The position numbers were made by a program, and so were the translations under genes. The notes beneath the pieces were generated by a model, which saw only the letters and a program-made list of their open reading frames with translations, made no database searches and was not told where the DNA came from. This document shows positions 1 to 10,657 of a stretch of 64,000 bases of DNA, one piece after another. The first letter of the stretch is position 1. Every line of letters starts with the position of its first letter. This stretch comes from Mercenaria mercenaria (Eukaryota > Mollusca > Bivalvia > Venerida > Veneridae): positions 70,503,001 through 70,567,000 of the forward strand of contig NC_069361.1 in assembly GCF_021730395.1 (NCBI RefSeq), written 5' to 3'.

Positions 1-689
1 CTAGACCTTTGATGTACTGGCCTGAAACATTGGGGTCATTCTGTGGACCATAGCCACTCATTATATACAAGTTCTCAGAGTTTTCCACTTCATGCTTGAA
101 AACAGTTTGGTAGTCACTGTGACCTTTATCTTTAACCCCCAACACAGCAGTCCTGGACAATCACTAACATATCACCACAGGCAATTGTCCTAATTTTTTT
201 ACCATCATTACCAAAGACTGTCTCCAGTTAATTAGTGGAAACCATGACAAATTGGGGACTGGTTGCATGAAAGCTAGATCCCCTCTGCTTTAAAAACTGA
301 CATTCATAACATTTCTGATCCGGGGATTCTACATAAAGATGATGCTTAATCTCTTTTTAACAAAGTTCTTAGCACTGCTGAACTTAATTATAAGGTAGTG
401 GGACCATAATGGCAGTCTGCCCTTTCCATACAATTACGTGTTCTTTTGTGTCATTTCAGAATTCTTTGGATCATAATGTATGCCATGGCAGCTGGTATAA
501 GCAGATATTGTTGCCATGGTTCCCTGGCAGAACATCTGATGAATGGTAATAACAAGCACCTGGCTTTCTTTCATTCAAAAGAATTCCAAAACCGCAAAAG
601 AAGAATATGTAACTGACCAGAAGTTTCCTATTGCCATTACAGGACCACTACCTTAAACAAAAGGTTGCTGACTGAAGGCTTGAGGGAAA
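1..689. other. Non-coding stretch, no gene recognised
   Basis: A+T-rich DNA without a long open frame or a recognisable domain on either strand. It could be older decayed repeat or intergenic DNA. Nothing further can be supported. Confidence 0.5.
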
Positions 690-875
690 CAGGAGGGTCA
701 TGATGACCCTGAATCGCTCACCTGAGTAATGAGCCACATGTTTAAAATGGCAAACTGATGCTAAAATATATGAAAGTAGGTCAGTAGGTCACATTCATGG
801 TCACTGAAAGTCAGTTTTAAGATGGGTGTGCAAAACTGAACATGTCATCTAAATTTCAAGGCTGTATCTTAAAAA

Positions 876-2619
876 AGGGACCATGATGGTCCTGAATCGC
901 TCACCTCTTCCCGCATGACCCAGTTTTGAGTATGACGTTTTTTTCTATTATTTGACATAGTGACCTAGTTTTTGAGCTCATGTGACCCAGTTTTGAACTT
1001 GACCTAGATATTATCAAGATAAAAATTCTGACCAATTTTCATGAAAAGCCATTGAAAAATATGGTCTCTAGAGAGGTCACAAGGTTTTTCTATTAATTGA
1101 CCTATTGACCTAGTTTTCGAAGGTACGTGACCCTGTTTTGAACTTTACCTAGATATCATCAAGGTGAACATTCTCACTAATTTTCATGAAGATCTCATGA
1201 AAAATAAAGCCTCTAGAGAGGTCACAGGGTTTTTCTATTTTTATACCTACTGGCCTAGTTTTGACCGCACGTGACCCAGTTTCAAAGCTGAACTAGATAT
1301 CATCAAGGTGAACATTCGGATCAATTTTCATGAAGATCCATTGAAAAATATGGCCTCTAGAGAGGTCAAAAGATTTTAATAATTTTAGACCTACTGATCT
1401 AGTTTTTGACCGCACATGACCCTGTTTCGAACTTGACCTAGATATCATCAAGATGAACATTCAGACCAGTTTTCATACAGATCCCCTGAAAAATATGGCC
1501 TTTAGAGAGGTCACAAGGTTTTTTTATTATTTGACCTACTGACCTAGTTTTTGATGGCACGTGACCCACTTTCGAACTTGACCTAGATATCATCAAGATG
1601 AACATTCAGACCAATTTTCATACAGATCCCATGAAAAATATGGCTTCTAGAGAGGTCACAAGGTTTTTCTATTATTTGACCTACTGACCTAGTTTTTGAA
1701 GGCACGTGACCCACTTTCGAATTTGACCTAGATATCATCAAGAAGAACATTCAGACCAACTTTCATACAGATCCCATGAAAAATATGGCCTCTAGAGAGG
1801 TCAAAAGGTTTTTCTATTATTTGACCTACTGACCTAGTTTTGGATGGCACGTGACCCAGTTTCGTACTTGACCTAGATATCATAAAGATGAACATTCAGA
1901 CCAACTTTCATACAGATCCCATGAAAAATATGGCCTCTAGAGAGGTCACAAAGTTTTTCTATTATTTGACCTACTGACCTAGTTTTGACAGCACGTGACC
2001 CAGGTTCGAACTTGACCTAGATATCATCAAGATGAACATTCTGACTAACTTTCATGAAGATCCATTGAAAAATATGGCCTCTAGAGAGGTCACATGGTCT
2101 TTCTATTATTTGACCTACTGACCTAGTTTTTGATGGCACGTGACCCAGTTTCGAACTTGACCTAGATATCATCAAGATGAACATTCTGACCAATTTTCAT
2201 GAAGATCTTGTGAAATATATGGCCTCTAGAGAGGTTACAAGGTTTTTCTATTTTTAGACCTACTGACCTAGTTTTTGACGGCACGTGACCCAGTTTCGAA
2301 CTTGACCTAGATATCATCAAGGTGAACATTCTGACCAATTTTCATGAAGATCTTTTGAAATATATGGCCTCTAGAGAGGTCACAAGGTTTTTCTATTTTT
2401 AGACCTACTGACCTAGTTTTTGAAGGCACGTGACCCAGTTTCGAACTTGACCTAGATATCATCAAGATGAACATTCTGACCAACTTTCATAAAGATCCCA
2501 TGAAAAATGTGACCTCTAGAGTGGTCACAAGCAAAAGTTTATGGACAGACGCATGGACGGACGACGGACACTGCGCGATCACAAAAGCTCACCTTGTCAC
2601 TTTGTGACAGGTGAGCTAA
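876..2619 (-). mobile_element. Helitron-like element E2 with ~146-bp tandem core
   Basis: It lies inside E1. The left tip is GGGACCATGATGGTCC followed by TGAATCGCTCACCT. The right tip is GCGATCACAAAAGCTCACC plus the hairpin TTGTCAC-TTT-GTGACA and GGTGAGCT. Between them is an array of about eleven diverged ~146-bp units. The flanking sequence, an A-run then ACAAGAAAGTAGGTCAG, is continuous in E4 at about 5135-5162, so insertion went into an A-run with no clear target duplication. No coding capacity. Confidence 0.65.
960..2530. repeat. Tandem array, ~146-bp unit, about 11 units (core of E2)
   Basis: Each unit contains, in order, TGACCTACTGACCTAG, a CACGTGACCC word, TTGACCTAGATATCATCAAG, ATTTTCATGAAGATC and CTCTAGAGAGGTCACA. 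Spacing of CTCTAGAGAGGTCA words is close to 146 bases. Units differ by point changes and small indels, so the array is not recently homogenised. The same unit occurs in opposite orientation at 3385-4700. Confidence 0.9.
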
Positions 2620-3285
2620 GAACAAGAAAGTAGGTCAGTAGGTCAAGGTCACAGTCAAGTGACCCCTACTCGCTTGGAATCATCATGTAATTATAATTAA
2701 ACAGTCTAGGAAATATGATCTGATAATTTTTGAAGAATTTGTTCCTATATAACAAGTGACCCCCAGGGCAGGGCCTCTTTTCACCACGGGGGCATAATTT
2801 GAACAATCTTGTTAGAGATCCACTAGGCAACGCTACATACCAAATATCAAAAGCCTAGGCCTTGCAGTTTTAGGCAAAAAGATTTTTAAAGTTGTTTCCT
2901 ATGTAAACTTGAGACCCCCTGGGGCAGGGCCTCTTTTCAGCCAAGGGTTATAATTTGATCAATTCTGGTAGAGGACCACAAAGCAATGCTACATACTAAA
3001 TATCAAAGGCCTAGGTCTTGTGGTTTTAGACAAGAAGATTTTTAAAATTTTTTCCTATATAACTCTTATGTAAAACTTGTGACCCCCGGTGCGGGGCCTC
3101 TTTTCACCCCAGGGGCACAATTTGAACAATCTTCTTAGAGGACCATTAGATGATGTCACAAATAACAAGGCCCTAGGCCTTGTGGTTTTGGACAAGAAGA
3201 TTTTTAAAGTTTTTCCTTTCGGTTGCCATAGCAACCAGAGTTCGGCATGGAATTCAATATTTTGAACAATTTTGTAAGATTTTTT
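2620..3285. repeat. E1 internal units (CCTAGGCCTTG type)
   Basis: About four diverged units carry TTTCCTATATAA, GTGACCCC-GGGGC-GGGCCTCTTTTCA, GAACAATCTTGTTAGAG and ATATCAAAGGCCTAGG. The same unit type fills E4 (5160-6330). It ends with GGTTGCCATGGCAACCAGAGTTC-like DNA, also present near 6300. Confidence 0.7.
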
Positions 3286-4750
3286 AGCTCACATGTCACA
3301 CAGTGACAGTGTGAGGTTTTGTGATCGCGCAGCGTCCGTCGTCCGTGCGTGCGTCCGTGCGTAAACTTCTGCTTGTGACCACTCTAGAGGTCACATTTTT
3401 CATGGAATCTTCATGAAAGTTGGTCAGAATGTTCATCTTGATGATATCTAGGTCAAGTTCGAAACTGGGTCAACTGCGGTCAAAAACTAGGTCAGTAGGT
3501 CTAAAAATAGAAAAACCCTGTGACCTCTCTAGAGGCCATATTTTTCAATGGATCTTCATGAAAGTTAGTCAGAATGTTCATCTTGATGATATCTAGGTCA
3601 AGTTCGAACCTGGGTCACGTGCTGTCAAAAACTAGGTCAGTAGGTCAAATAATAGAAAAACTTTGTGACCTCTCTAGAGGCCATATTTTTCATGGGATCT
3701 GTATGAAATTTGGTCTGAATGTTCATCTTTATGATATCTAGGTCAAGTACGAAACTGGGTCACGTGCCATCCAAAACTAGGTCAGTAGGTCTAAAAAAAG
3801 AAAAACATTGTGACCTCTCTAGAGGCCATATTTTTCAATGGATCTTCATGAAAATTGGTCAGAATGTTCATCTTGATGATATCTAGGCCTAGTTCGAAAC
3901 TGGGTCACGTGCGGTCCAAAAACTAGGTCATTAGGTCTAAAAATAGAAAAACCTTGTGACCTCTCTAGAGGCCATATTTTTCCATGGATCTTCATGAAAG
4001 TTGGTCTGAATGTTCACTTTGATGATATCTAGGTCAAGTTCGAAAGTGGGTCACATGCAGTGAAAAACTAGGTCATTAGGTCTAAAAATAGAAAAACCTT
4101 GTGACCTCTCTAGAGGCCTTATTTTTGAATGGATCTTCATGAAAATTAGTCAGAATGTTCACCTTGATGATATCTTGGTCAAGTTCGAACGTGGATGATG
4201 TGTGGTCAAAAACTAGGTCATTAGGTCTAAAAATAGAAAAACCTTGTGACCTCTCTAGAGGCCATACTTTTCATGAGATCTTCATGAAAATTGGTCAGAA
4301 TGTTCATCTTGATGATATCTAGGTCAAGTTCGAAACTGGGTCACGTGCCTTTAAAATCTAGGTCCTTAGGTCAATTAATAGAAAAACCTTGTGACCTCTC
4401 TAGAGGCCGTGCTTTTCATGAGATCTTCATGAAAATTGGTGAGAATGTTCACCTTGATGGTATCTAGGTCAAGTTCGAAACTGGGTCAAGTGCCTTCAAA
4501 AACTAGGTCATTAGGTCAGATAATAGAAAAACCTTGTGACCTCTCTAGAGGCCATATTTTTCAATGGATCTTCATGAAACTTGGTCAGAATTTTTATCTC
4601 AATATCTAGGTCAAGTTCAAAACTGGGTCACATGAGCTCAAATACTAGGTCACTATGTCAAATAATAGAAAAAAACGACGTCATACTCAGTTCAAAACTG
4701 GGTCATGTGGGGACAGGTGAGCGATTCAGGACCATCATGGTCCTCTTGTT
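3286..4750 (+). mobile_element. Helitron-like element E3 with ~146-bp tandem core
   Basis: The 5' end is AGCTCACATGTCACACAGTG with a hairpin, then GTGAGGTTTTGTGATCGCGC and a CGTCCGTCGTCCGTG-rich stretch. The 3' end is AGGTGAGCGATTCAGG, the palindrome GGACCATCATGGTCC and TCTTGTTT. It lies in opposite orientation to E2 and inside a T-run of E1 (comparable intact T-run in E4 near 6423-6431). It contains about nine ~146-bp units and no gene. E2 and E3 together make a large, imperfect inverted repeat across 876-4750. Confidence 0.65.
3385..4700. repeat. Tandem array, ~146-bp unit, about 9 units (core of E3)
   Basis: Reverse-complement orientation of the E2 array: GTGACCTCTCTAGAGGCCAT, GATCTTCATGAAAATTGGTC, GATGATATCTAGGTCAAG, GGGTCACGTG and ACTAGGTCAGTAGGTC recur at about 146-base spacing. 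Confidence 0.9.
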
Positions 4751-4834
4751 TAGAAAATGTTGACGGACGGACGACGCACGACGGACATTGAGCAGTCACA
4801 AAAGCTCACCATGAGCCTTTGGCTCAGGTCAGCT

Positions 4835-4959
4835 AAAAATGACAGGCCAGCAACATGTGAAGTGCAATGAATAATCCACAAAAGATGAAAAGAATCTGAT
4901 ATTTTATATTGAAGTTTGAACCAATTACTGTGAGGGGCAAATAATGTAACTATGACCAA
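4835..4959. other. Short spacer between E1 and E4
   Basis: A+T-rich spacer that separates the 5' tip of E1 from the 3' tip of E4. No feature seen. Confidence 0.5.
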
Positions 4960-6502
4960 CAAGAGGGTCATGATGACCCTGGATCGCTCACCTGAGTAAT
5001 ATGAGCTACATGTTTCAAATGTCAAACTGATGATAAAATATTAAGAAAGTCAGAGGGTCACATTCATGGTCAATGAAATTCAGTTTTACGATTTGTGTGC
5101 AAAACTGTGTATGTCATCAAAATTTCAAGGCTGTATCTTAAAAAAAAACAAGAAAGTAGGTCAGCAGGTCAAGGTCAGTCAAGTGACATCATATTACTTG
5201 GGGTCATCAGGTAATTATAATTGAACAGTCTTGGAAATAGGATCAGATGATTTTTTAAGTATTTTTCCTATATAACTCGCATAATAACTAAGTGACCCCA
5301 GGGCGGGGCCTCTTTTAACCTCAGGGGCATAATTTGAACAATTTTGGTAGAGAACCATAAGACAATGCTACAAACCAAATATTTAAGGTCTAAGTGATGT
5401 GGTTTCAGAACTACTAGACAATGCATCATACCAAATACCTAGGTCGTATGGTTTCAGACAAGAAGATTTTCAAAGCTTTTTCCTATATAAGTCTATATAA
5501 AACTTGGGACCCCCAGGGCAGGGCCTCTTTTCACCCAAGGGTAACAATTTGAACAATTTTGGTTGAGGACCATAACACAATGCTACAAACCAAATATTAA
5601 AGGTCTAAGTGATGTGGTTTCAGACAAGAAGATTTTTAAACTTTTTTCCCTATATAAGTCTATGTAAAACTTGGGACCCCTGGGGTGGGGCCATATTTGA
5701 ACCTAGGGGATAATTAGGACCACTAGATGAAGCTACATACCAAATATCAAAGCCCTAGGCCATGTGGTTTTGTACAAGAAGATTTTCAAAGTTTTCCCTA
5801 TAATAGTCTATATAAACCATGTGACCCCCGGGGCAGAGCCATATTTGATCCTAGGGGGATAATTTGAACAATCTTGGTAGAGGACCACTAGATGATGCTA
5901 CATACCAAATATCAAAGCCCTAGGCCATGTGGTTTTGTACAAGAAGATTTTCAAAGTTTTCCCTATATAAGTCTATATAAACCATGTGACCCCCGGGGCA
6001 GAGCCATATTTGATCCTAGGGAGATAATTTGAACAATCTTCGTAGAGGATCACTAGATGATAATACATACCAAATATCAAAGCCCTAGGCCATGTGGTTT
6101 TGTACAAGAAGATTTTCAAAGTTTTCCCTATATAAGTCTATATAATCCATGTGACCCCCAGGGCGGGGCCATATTTGACCCTAGGGGGATAATTTGAACA
6201 ATTTTGGTAGAGGACCACTAGATGATGCTACACACCAGATATCAAAGCCTTAGGCCCTGTGGCTTTGGACAAGAAGATTTTTAAAGTTTTACCTAACGGT
6301 TGCCATGGCAACCAGAGTTCTGCATGGAATTCAATTCTTTGAACAATTTTGAAAGGGGGCCACCCAAGGATCATTCCTGTGAAGTTTGGTGTAATTCTGC
6401 CCAGTGGTTTTCAAGAAGAAGGTTTTTTTTAGAAATTGTTGATGCACGACGGACATCAAGCGGTCACAATAGCTCACCTTGTCACTTTGTGACAGGTGAG
6501 CT
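4960..6502 (-). mobile_element. Helitron-like element E4, uninterrupted relative of E1
   Basis: The left tip, AGAGGGTCATGATGACCCT followed by GGATCGCTCACCTGAG, is the 3' palindrome end in reverse. The right tip is CGGTCACAATAGCTCACC with the hairpin TTGTCAC-TTT-GTGACA and GGTGAGCT, ending about 6502. The inside holds about six ~165-bp units with ATACCAAATATCAAAGCCCTAGGCC-type words (shortened here) and GACCCCCGGGGC. It matches E1 along its length but lacks the E2 and E3 inserts, so it shows the sites where those two entered. Short open frames inside are not genes. Confidence 0.65.
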
Positions 6503-8165
6503 AAAAATGCTCTTTAGAAGTATTTTTGAAAACTACTTGTAAAGGGTGAACTCAACATAAAAGGTGTGTGTTTATAAGATACAAACTGAACAGTGAAGAA
6601 CAGAACAATTTTATTTCTACACATAACAAAACACTTGTAACAAGATGAGAATATAAAGAGAACTGGTACAAACCATGCACTCTGCAAAACTCTGAACAAG
6701 ATTACAAATTGTGCTAAATCCTAGTAACAAACATCATAGACAAAGTGCAAAAGTAAAAAAGAAAATAACATGGGAAGAAAAATGATAACATTCAAGGTAA
6801 GTAAAACCAAAACAATTTTGCAGATCCAACAACCTTAAGTCAACGCGCCTCCTTTAGCTAAGTTTTTCAACTAAAACTGTTAAATCGCATCCTGCCAAAA
6901 AAAGACTGGTTGACATATATAAGTCAACTTGACACTAATGTGTGATTTTCTAGAACCATTGTTCATCCAAAACCAATAAGACGATTAACTGGTTTAAAAA
7001 ATTTTGAAATCGTCCCGACCCTATTGCTCACAGATCTATATTTAAATGGTCTTCATAAGAAAATCTGAATCACCTTTACAAGCCACTTTGCCCTATGAAA
7101 TAGAACAACATCACTGTAAAGTTCGATAGTTTTGTGAGGCTAAAATGACCATTGCATTTAAAACAGAAATTGGTTCACATGTTAGAATATTACCAATATA
7201 TTGCCAAATTGTAAGCCATTTCAGAGGCTTTTTATAACAATAGAGTGTAACTATTTATTTCTAAAAATTCGAACAGCGGGCAAATATAGCAAAACAAATC
7301 ACTCACAAAAACTTTGTTGTTGACTGTACAGTGGTACTCCTTGAATACTGTTAGTCTTACTATGCTACTTCAAGTTTAATTGGTGACAGAAGCAAAATAA
7401 GACAATGTGTAGGTATTACATACATTTGTATATGGAATACTGTTTTGGTGGTGGATCAGTGACAATACTAAAATATATCAATGGCTGTCCACTGTACTCC
7501 ATTTCTGGAGATGAAGACAGAGAGTGCAGAAAGGCCATCATTTTTTTGTCAACTGTTTTATAACATTCACAACTGTTTCAATTTACTTTTGCAATTCTAA
7601 TGCTGCTTTGGACAAATTCTGAGTATCTTGAACACAAAATGCAGATACGAGAAGTTGTTTTTCGCGTTAACTTAAACAGAGTATCATATTCATCAACAAT
7701 GTCACTCTGTCATCATTTAAACATACACTTTAAGGTGGTTCTGCATGTCTGATAAACCATAACTCTTGCATAATGTCTTATTTCTGAACAACATAGAATA
7801 AATAAAAGTCTGATAGAAGATCCTTTCAATGGTTGATTTACAACTGTGGAAAGTTTCATTCAATTTTAGAAAAATTTCTTTCACAAAAATATCTTCAAAA
7901 TCTTGATATTTTCATTGATTCCCCATTATGAAAATTTGTGCAAGGTCCTAACTTTTTCAAATCTGTGACTCCGTCTAGTATAAAATCCAGCACATGACCC
8001 TATCTTTTTTTATTTACTGGATTTTCTAAGTATATTCTAAAGGATTTGATCAAAGTCTGTATTGCAGAAAATTGTTTGAAACCAACATGCAGAACAACTT
8101 TAAAATGCATTTTTTTTGCTAATGTATCTGAAGAACTTGTATCACTGCAATTTTGTAAGGCTTGT
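6503..8165. other. A+T-rich non-coding DNA downstream of TRAF7
   Basis: No gene is recognised. It contains one 61-base copy (6563-6623) of a sequence that recurs at 8170-8230 and inverted at 8320-8380, and an AAACCAAAACAATTTTG word (about 6805) that recurs near 8274. Otherwise it is unremarkable. Confidence 0.5.
6563..6623 (+). repeat. 61-bp direct repeat with 8170-8230
   Basis: Both places read GGTGTGTGTTTATAAGATAC and continue through GAACAGTGAAGAACAGAAC to TTCTACACA with no difference seen. It marks a recent duplication of the segment that also forms the arms of the neighbouring perfect inverted repeat. Confidence 0.85.
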
Positions 8166-8191
8166 AAAGGGTGTGTGTTTATAAGATACAA

Positions 8192-8380
8192 ACTGAACAG
8201 TGAAGAACAGAACAATTTTATTTCTACACAGTTCTCTTGTTAGATCTTTTTCTCCATACTCTATAGTAGAGCTAAAACCAAAACAATTTTGGGGACAAAC
8301 AAACAAACTATGGTATGGAGAAAAAGATCTAACAAGAGAACTGTGTAGAAATAAAATTGTTCTGTTCTTCACTGTTCAGT
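8192..8380. repeat. Perfect 67-bp inverted repeat with 55-base loop
   Basis: The left arm 8192-8258 (starts ACTGAACAGTGAAGAACAG, ends TTTTTCTCCATA) and right arm 8314-8380 (starts TATGGAGAAAAAGATC, ends CACTGTTCAGT) are exact reverse complements by my reading, 67 of 67. The loop includes a GGGGACAAACAAACAAAC stretch. A transcript across it would fold into a long perfect duplex. Such identity implies very recent formation or gene conversion. It could be an assembly fold-over artefact, but the loop is unique and the third copy at 6563-6623 argues for a real duplicated sequence. Confidence 0.9.
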
Positions 8381-8391
8381 ATAAAGTTTAA

Positions 8392-10657
8392 AAGATAATA
8401 CAATCCAGTGTTTTATTCTGGCCAGTTTGGGGACAAAGGCCACCTCAATGTCAAATAGCATGTTTTTTCCCAATTTCTACGATAAAACTCCCAAAGTTAT
8501 TTTTTTTAAATTTTGAACCAAGACTGTACATAATGAAACCTTAAACATTTGAAATAGATGATAGTATCCCAACTTAATGCATTTATGACAATTTTTCCTT
8601 ATATGAAATATTTTAAAGTGGAAAAAATATTACTTTATTAACAATTCCCAATTTAAACATTTTACCACACATTTTTGCTAACTATAAAGGTCCCAGCCCT
8701 ATTCCCAAATCAGTTGGAAAAAAAAACACAAAACACTGCAACCATTGAGATATATTCATTGTACTGTCTGTAATACAAAACTATGGTATGGAGAAAAAGC
8801 CAACCACATTTAAAAATAGATATTTTAAGTTTAGAAAACTATAGACATGCACAACCACCGACAGGTATAGTGTAAGAGTTCTGACAGTTAACATACGAAA
8901 ATAAATTTCAAATTCTTGAATGAATTCCATATTCTATCAATCATCCAGGATAATTATCTTTACTATATTTTTAACATGTTTACCTACATCAATATCCCAA
9001 AATTATCTCTCGAACATCATCAGAATTTTCAACTTGTGAAACTTTTCAGCAAGTTTGGTTAGTAATATGTGAAGTCATAAAAATAAATAATTTAAAAAGG
9101 GCTAATACAAATCAAGTTTTGGAAGACAAAGGATAGAACACAGATTTATCATGGCCACAATTCTTCACTACCTACAAAATGCACTACCTTTGCTTTGTCA
9201 AGCTAAAATAATCCTTTTTCAAAAATTTTCCATTGAAAACACGAAAAAATAATTATACAAGTCGCATATACTTCTGACAAATTTATAAGTCCAGGTACAT
9301 GTAGAGTGGAATTAAAATTTCATTTCAATCCATATGGACATAAAAATATTATGGTTAATTAATTTATTATGAAGTTATTTTTCATCATGAAAAAGTATGT
9401 CAGATTAATGAAGGAAAAGGCCTATATAGATAAAAATGTTTAAAAAATATACAAAAATAAAGGAAATTGTAGAATAAAATACACACTTCTATGAAATCAC
9501 ACAATCATTTGGATATAGCACCATTTTAATTGCAACATAAATCACACAGAAAAGACATCTGATCATTTTGTTCTTGACATGATTAACAATTAAATCTATG
9601 AAAACCGCAGAACATAAAAACTACTTAAAACTAAGTTAAAAGTACATAGATCTACATGTACAAGTTACTACAACACTAAAAGAAATCACTTTACAAATAA
9701 ACTCTTCATGTTTTCACACATCCTATGCTAGTATTCAATTAAGGAACTAAACGCAAATTATGCATGCTCTTTTTACTGACATGAAAGGTACAGCACCCTG
9801 CATTTTGAATAAATATATCATTTTCAGTGTTAGACTTTATTTTACCTGGCCTTGTTGCCCACAAGTCTAGTCATCCTAAAGAATAACTTGTTTATACTGA
9901 CCGGACAATGTCAGGATTGGTATTACCAATATACAGAATATAATAATTATGCATAATTGAAGATATATGATTTGAAGTTGTATACTATATATATATATAT
10001 ATATTCACTATCCAACACTGCAGACCTGCCTATATATATATATTCACTTTAATATAACAATTAAGTTAGCGAATATTTTAATCCCAGATAATTTACCAGA
10101 TTGTTCGCTCATGCAGAACACACTACTTTAGCAATGCCTATTCTGTTTCTGTTTTTACAATTATGCTTTTCTTGTATATATTTGCACAAATGGGAATGGC
10201 AAAGTATAAATAATTATAAGTGTTATATACACTGAAACATAGAATATCTCTCTATATTTATGAGTATAATTTCAAGTTACATGCACCTATTTTATCAATA
10301 TACTATACATCTATAACTTAACAATACTACAGACATATCACTAATCACAGCAATGAGGTATTGGGTATCATTTGTCACCAGCAGATTCAGTTATGAACTT
10401 GAAATATTTTTTGAAAAATCAGCAAATTCTTAAGGCCTGAATTCTTTTTTTTTTTGTTGACAATTGCAGTAATTTGTTCTAATTTCTACACAAACCTGAC
10501 CATCGCACTAAAATAGCATTAATGGACAGAAGAAAATAATGAACATTGAAAACTGATTCAAACATTAAAGAGATCTACAAAATTTAAGACCATTCATGGT
10601 GTCTCTGACTATAAGAAGACAATTGCAGATGCCAGACTTTTCGTAAGTTTTAACCTA
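8392..10657. other. A+T-rich stretch, likely TRAF7 3' UTR and flank
   Basis: No coding frame. It lies just after the TRAF7 stop on the minus strand, so part is probably 3' UTR. A minus-strand AATAAA lies near 9836-9841, one of several candidates that cannot be ranked by sight. A (TA)n tract lies near 9985-10035 and a T-run (A-run on the minus strand) near 10445-10457. Confidence 0.4.

Larger units (their letters stand above)
690..4834 (-). mobile_element. Helitron-like non-autonomous element E1, carrying two nested copies
   Basis: In minus orientation the 5' end is a hairpin-bearing AGCTGACC/GGTGAGCTTTTGTGA sequence (4795-4834), followed by a GAC/GGAC-rich stretch. The 3' end is a short palindrome of the form GGGTCATCATGACCC followed by TCCTGTTT (about 690-712). 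Its body (870-885, 2620-3285, 4751-4834) has diverged ~120-170-bp units with words such as CAAATATCAAAGGCCTAGG and GACCCC-GGGGC. Element E2 sits in it at 876-2619 and E3 at 3286-4750. Copy E4 next door lacks both inserts and so serves as the empty-site comparison. No protein is encoded. The hairpin-plus-CTTGTT end and insertion between like bases without target duplication fit Helitron2/Helentron-type elements; the class is inferred, not proven. Confidence 0.6.

Noticed and set aside
8000-8391. Overlapping frames on both strands with KNRTILFLHSS
   Set aside because: Created by the perfect inverted repeat and its duplicate.
10430-10460. Poly(A) tail of a TRAF7 retrocopy
   Set aside because: Only ~13 bases, no AATAAA close upstream on the minus strand, and no target duplications seen; too weak to annotate.
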